Shown: in pieces, positions 6,049-7,838 of the stretch
How positions within the stretch are numbered: position 1 is the first letter of the stretch
How the letters are laid out: the number at the start of each line of letters is the position of its first letter
Source: CAVYGB01 sp046734815
Lineage (GTDB): Bacteria; Myxococcota_A; Polyangia; Fen-1088
Assembly: GCA_046734815.1 (NCBI GenBank)
Contig: JBKPRZ010000331.1
Location: 1-7,838 of the forward strand
Length of the DNA stretch: 7,838 bases
Direction of reading: 5' to 3'
Notes under the pieces: generated by a model
Database searches by the model: none
The model's input: the letters and a program-made list of their open reading frames with translations, nothing else
Told to the model about the DNA's origin: nothing
Program-made: the position numbers and the translations under genes

Positions 6049-7310
6049 ACCTCTGGGAGGCGTTCAAGTCGGCGCTGGACGGCGTGTCCACGCACAAGCT
6101 TCGCTCGGGCCTGACCATGCTGGGGATCATGTTCGGCGTGGGGGCGGTGATCTCGATGCTGTCGATCGGCGCGGGGGCCGCCCGCCAGGCGCAGGCGATG
6201 ATCGACCAGCTGGGCATGCGCAACGTGCTGGTGCGGGCGCGGAACCTGCGCCAGGACGAGCAGCGGGAGGCGCGCAAGAAGTCGCTGGGCGTCTCGCTGC
6301 GCGACTCGGACGCCATCAAGGAGGCGGTGCCGGGGGTCGAGCTGGTGGGGCCCAAGCTGAAGATCGAGCCCTGGCGCATCCAGGCCGGCGGGTCGAAGAC
6401 CGAGGCCACCGTGTACGGGGTCTCGCACCGGCACCGGGACATCGTGGCGCTGCCGCTGGTGGAAGGGCGCTTCCTCGACCGGCTGGACGAGAAGGACCAC
6501 GCCCAGGTCTGCGTGATCGCCGCGGCGGTGAGGCGCGATCTGTTCGCCTTCGGACCGGCGCTGGGGCAACACCTGAAGCTCAACGACCTGTGGTGCGAGG
6601 TGATCGGCGTGGTGGCCCAGCGGGCCTCGGTGGCCAGCGGGCCGTCGTCGCCGTCGGGGGCGGGCGGCGCCGCCGGCGCGGTGGTCACCGGCAGCACCGC
6701 GCGCGAGATCTACGTGCCGGTCACCACCCTGCAGCGCAAGCTGGAGCACGAGCTGCTGGCGTCGCCGCTGGACGAGATCCTGGTGCGGCTGCAGCCGGGC
6801 GTGTCGGCGCGCGAGTCGGCGGCGGTGATCAAGACCCTGCTCGACGGGATCCACGGCGGGGTCGACGACTACGAGATCGTGGTGCCCGAGGCGCTGCTGG
6901 CCCAGAGCCGGCAGACCCAGCGGCTGTTCAACATCGTCATGGGCGCCATCGCCGGCATCTCGCTGCTGGTGGGCGGCATCGGCATCATGAACATCATGCT
7001 GGCGTCGGTGCTCGAGCGGACGCGCGAGATCGGGGTGCGCCGGGCGATCGGGGCGCGGCGGTCGGACATCGTGACCCAGTTCCTGGTCGAGTCGTTCTCC
7101 ATCAGCGCGCTCGGCGGTCTGACCGGGGTCGGCATAGGCATCGGCATCGCCCAGGCGGTGGCCTATTACGCCAAGTGGCCCACCGTGGTGACGGCGTCGT
7201 CGCTGGTGCTGGCCATCGGCGTGTCGATGGCGGTCGGGATCGTGTCGGGGCTCTATCCGGCCGCGCGCGCGTCGCAGGTGGATCCGATCTTCGCGCTCCG
7301 GTACGAGTAG
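6045..7310 (+). CDS. FtsX/MacB-type ABC transporter permease without ATPase domain
   Basis: This 421-residue protein matches the membrane half of MacB. Residues about 20-44 form the first membrane helix (LRSGLTMLGIMFGVGAV), 45-290 the MacB-type periplasmic domain, about 295-323 the second helix, about 346-376 the third and about 380-405 the fourth. REIGVRRAIGAR (327-338) is the cytoplasmic coupling motif, and PAARASQVDP (405-414) is the typical C-terminal ending. There is no Walker A, signature LSGGQ or Walker B motif, so a separate LolD/MacB-like ATPase must be supplied from elsewhere. Family members do not pass substrate through the membrane helices; ATP-driven movement of the periplasmic domain drives the partners. 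Cys156 and Cys184 lie in the periplasmic domain, and residues about 194-216 are a Gly/Ala/Ser-rich insertion. GTG 6045 overlaps the preceding TGA; its only upstream purine box is a G-run, so expression may depend on coupling. Confidence 0.9.
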   Translation: MNLWEAFKSALDGVSTHKLRSGLTMLGIMFGVGAVISMLSIGAGAARQAQAMIDQLGMRNVLVRARNLRQDEQREARKKSLGVSLRDSDAIKEAVPGVELVGPKLKIEPWRIQAGGSKTEATVYGVSHRHRDIVALPLVEGRFLDRLDEKDHAQVCVIAAAVRRDLFAFGPALGQHLKLNDLWCEVIGVVAQRASVASGPSSPSGAGGAAGAVVTGSTAREIYVPVTTLQRKLEHELLASPLDEILVRLQPGVSARESAAVIKTLLDGIHGGVDDYEIVVPEALLAQSRQTQRLFNIVMGAIAGISLLVGGIGIMNIMLASVLERTREIGVRRAIGARRSDIVTQFLVESFSISALGGLTGVGIGIGIAQAVAYYAKWPTVVTASSLVLAIGVSMAVGIVSGLYPAARASQVDPIFALRYE

Positions 7311-7317
7311 GTGCGCA

Positions 7318-7332
7318 GGCGCTGACAGCGCC
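7318..7332 (+). terminator. Hairpin after the permease gene, possible terminator
   Basis: GGCGCT (7318-7323) pairs perfectly with AGCGCC (7327-7332) around GAC, seven bases after the operon stop. It is followed by C's rather than T's, so it would be at best a 3'-end structure or factor-dependent terminator. Confidence 0.3.
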
Positions 7333-7362
7333 CCCGATCGCGACAGCGGTGCCCCGATCGCG
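7332..7362 (+). repeat. 11-bp direct repeat spaced two helical turns apart
   Basis: CCCCGATCGCG occurs at 7332-7342 and again, starting 20 bases later, at 7352-7362; each copy contains the palindrome CGATCG. A spacing of about two helical turns on the same face, 80-110 bases before the next gene start, would suit a paired regulator-binding site. There is no further support, and simple duplication is possible. Confidence 0.35.
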
Positions 7363-7440
7363 TCGTCTCGGTGCTGGCCCTGGAACCGGCCCCGGCTGAT
7401 TCCAAGGCGGCATGGCGGTTGCTACCGTGCAGCGCCGTCC

Positions 7441-7838
7441 GTGCGTCGTCTGCAACCCTTCATCGCCGCGTCGATCGTCTTCGCGGCGTGCCTCGCCCTC
7501 GTCCTTCATGCGCGCAGCTTCTTGCCGTTCATGGCCGACGATGCGTTCATCTCGCTGCGCTACGCGGAGCGATTCCTGACCGGCCACGGCCTGAGCTGGA
7601 ACGACGGCGAGCGGGTGGAGGGCTATTCGAACCTGCTGTGGGTGCTGGGCACCGCGGGGATCGCGCGGCTGTCGGGGCTGGGGCTCATCAACGCCAGCCG
7701 CGCGCTGGGCCAGGCCGCGGCGGTGGCTGCCCTGCTCGCCTTCGGCTACGCCTACCGCCGCGCGCAAGGCGCGCACCTGCTGGCGCTGGCGGGCGGGACG
7801 GCGGCCTTCGCGCTGTCGCCGCCGGTGGCGGCGTGGAC
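7441..7838 (+). CDS. GT-C-type membrane glycosyltransferase (3' truncated)
   Basis: A frame starting with GTG 7441 (MRRLQPF...) stays open for 132 codons to the window edge. A hydrophobic helix (about 7-24) is followed by an Asp-Asp pair (D33-D34) in DDAFISLRYA and the conserved-looking stretch GHGLSWNDGERVEGYSN (48-64), then further hydrophobic segments (about 65-83, 91-105 and 113-131). A first extracytoplasmic loop with an Asp-Asp or Asp-Glu pair is the catalytic hallmark of GT-C enzymes, which move sugars from polyprenyl-phosphate donors on the outer face of the inner membrane. The DDAF...NLLW pattern is typical of uncharacterised bacterial members. No clear ribosome binding site is seen. 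The alternative ATG 7531 would cut off the first helix just before the Asp pair, so GTG is preferred. It lies 130 bases after the permease and is probably a separate unit. Confidence 0.72.
   Translation, partial: MRRLQPFIAASIVFAACLALVLHARSFLPFMADDAFISLRYAERFLTGHGLSWNDGERVEGYSNLLWVLGTAGIARLSGLGLINASRALGQAAAVAALLAFGYAYRRAQGAHLLALAGGTAAFALSPPVAAW

Noticed and set aside
5801..7399. Plus-strand open frame of 532 codons
   Set aside because: It is a shifted frame across adaptor 3 and the permease, almost only Arg, Gly, Ala and Pro; a GC-rich shadow frame.
7423..7428. TACCGT as a -10 element for the glycosyltransferase gene
   Set aside because: Matches only half the consensus, lacks a good -35 box and would leave almost no leader before GTG 7441.

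Overview
The window is strongly GC-rich, with third codon positions almost all G or C, and every convincing gene lies on the + strand. The outer-membrane receptor, lipoprotein signals and MacB-type permease show a Gram-negative cell. The Oar-like receptor and codon pattern suggest a Myxococcota/deltaproteobacterial-type genome, but that assignment is an inference.

Layout: (1) positions 1-1842 hold the 3' part of a large TonB-dependent, Oar-like outer-membrane receptor. (2) Positions 1843-2282 are about 440 non-coding bases with a cluster of hairpins, one resembling a bacterial REP element with a GTAG head, followed by a weak sigma-54-like promoter candidate. (3) Positions 2283-7310 hold a tight four-gene operon. 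It encodes three different HlyD/MacA-type periplasmic adaptors (two with lipoprotein signals, the third with an N-terminal membrane anchor) and then one FtsX/MacB-type ABC permease without its own ATPase domain. All three gene junctions are the same 4-base GTGA overlap, each downstream gene starting with GTG. (4) Positions 7311-7440 are a short spacer with a hairpin and an 11-bp direct repeat spaced 21 bp start to start. (5) Positions 7441-7838 hold the 5' end of a multi-pass GT-C-type membrane glycosyltransferase that runs off the window.

The four operon products look like parts of one envelope machine. The permease would act as a mechanotransmission or export unit in the inner membrane, and the adaptors would form a periplasmic conduit or bridge. 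Two features are unusual: three divergent adaptors serve one permease, and their anchors differ. Under the E. coli +2 rule the two lipoproteins would go to the outer membrane, while the third adaptor is fixed in the inner membrane. No ATPase and no TolC-like channel is encoded here, so they must come from elsewhere or be absent. Whether the upstream receptor is functionally linked is unknown; the hairpin-filled gap argues for separate transcription.
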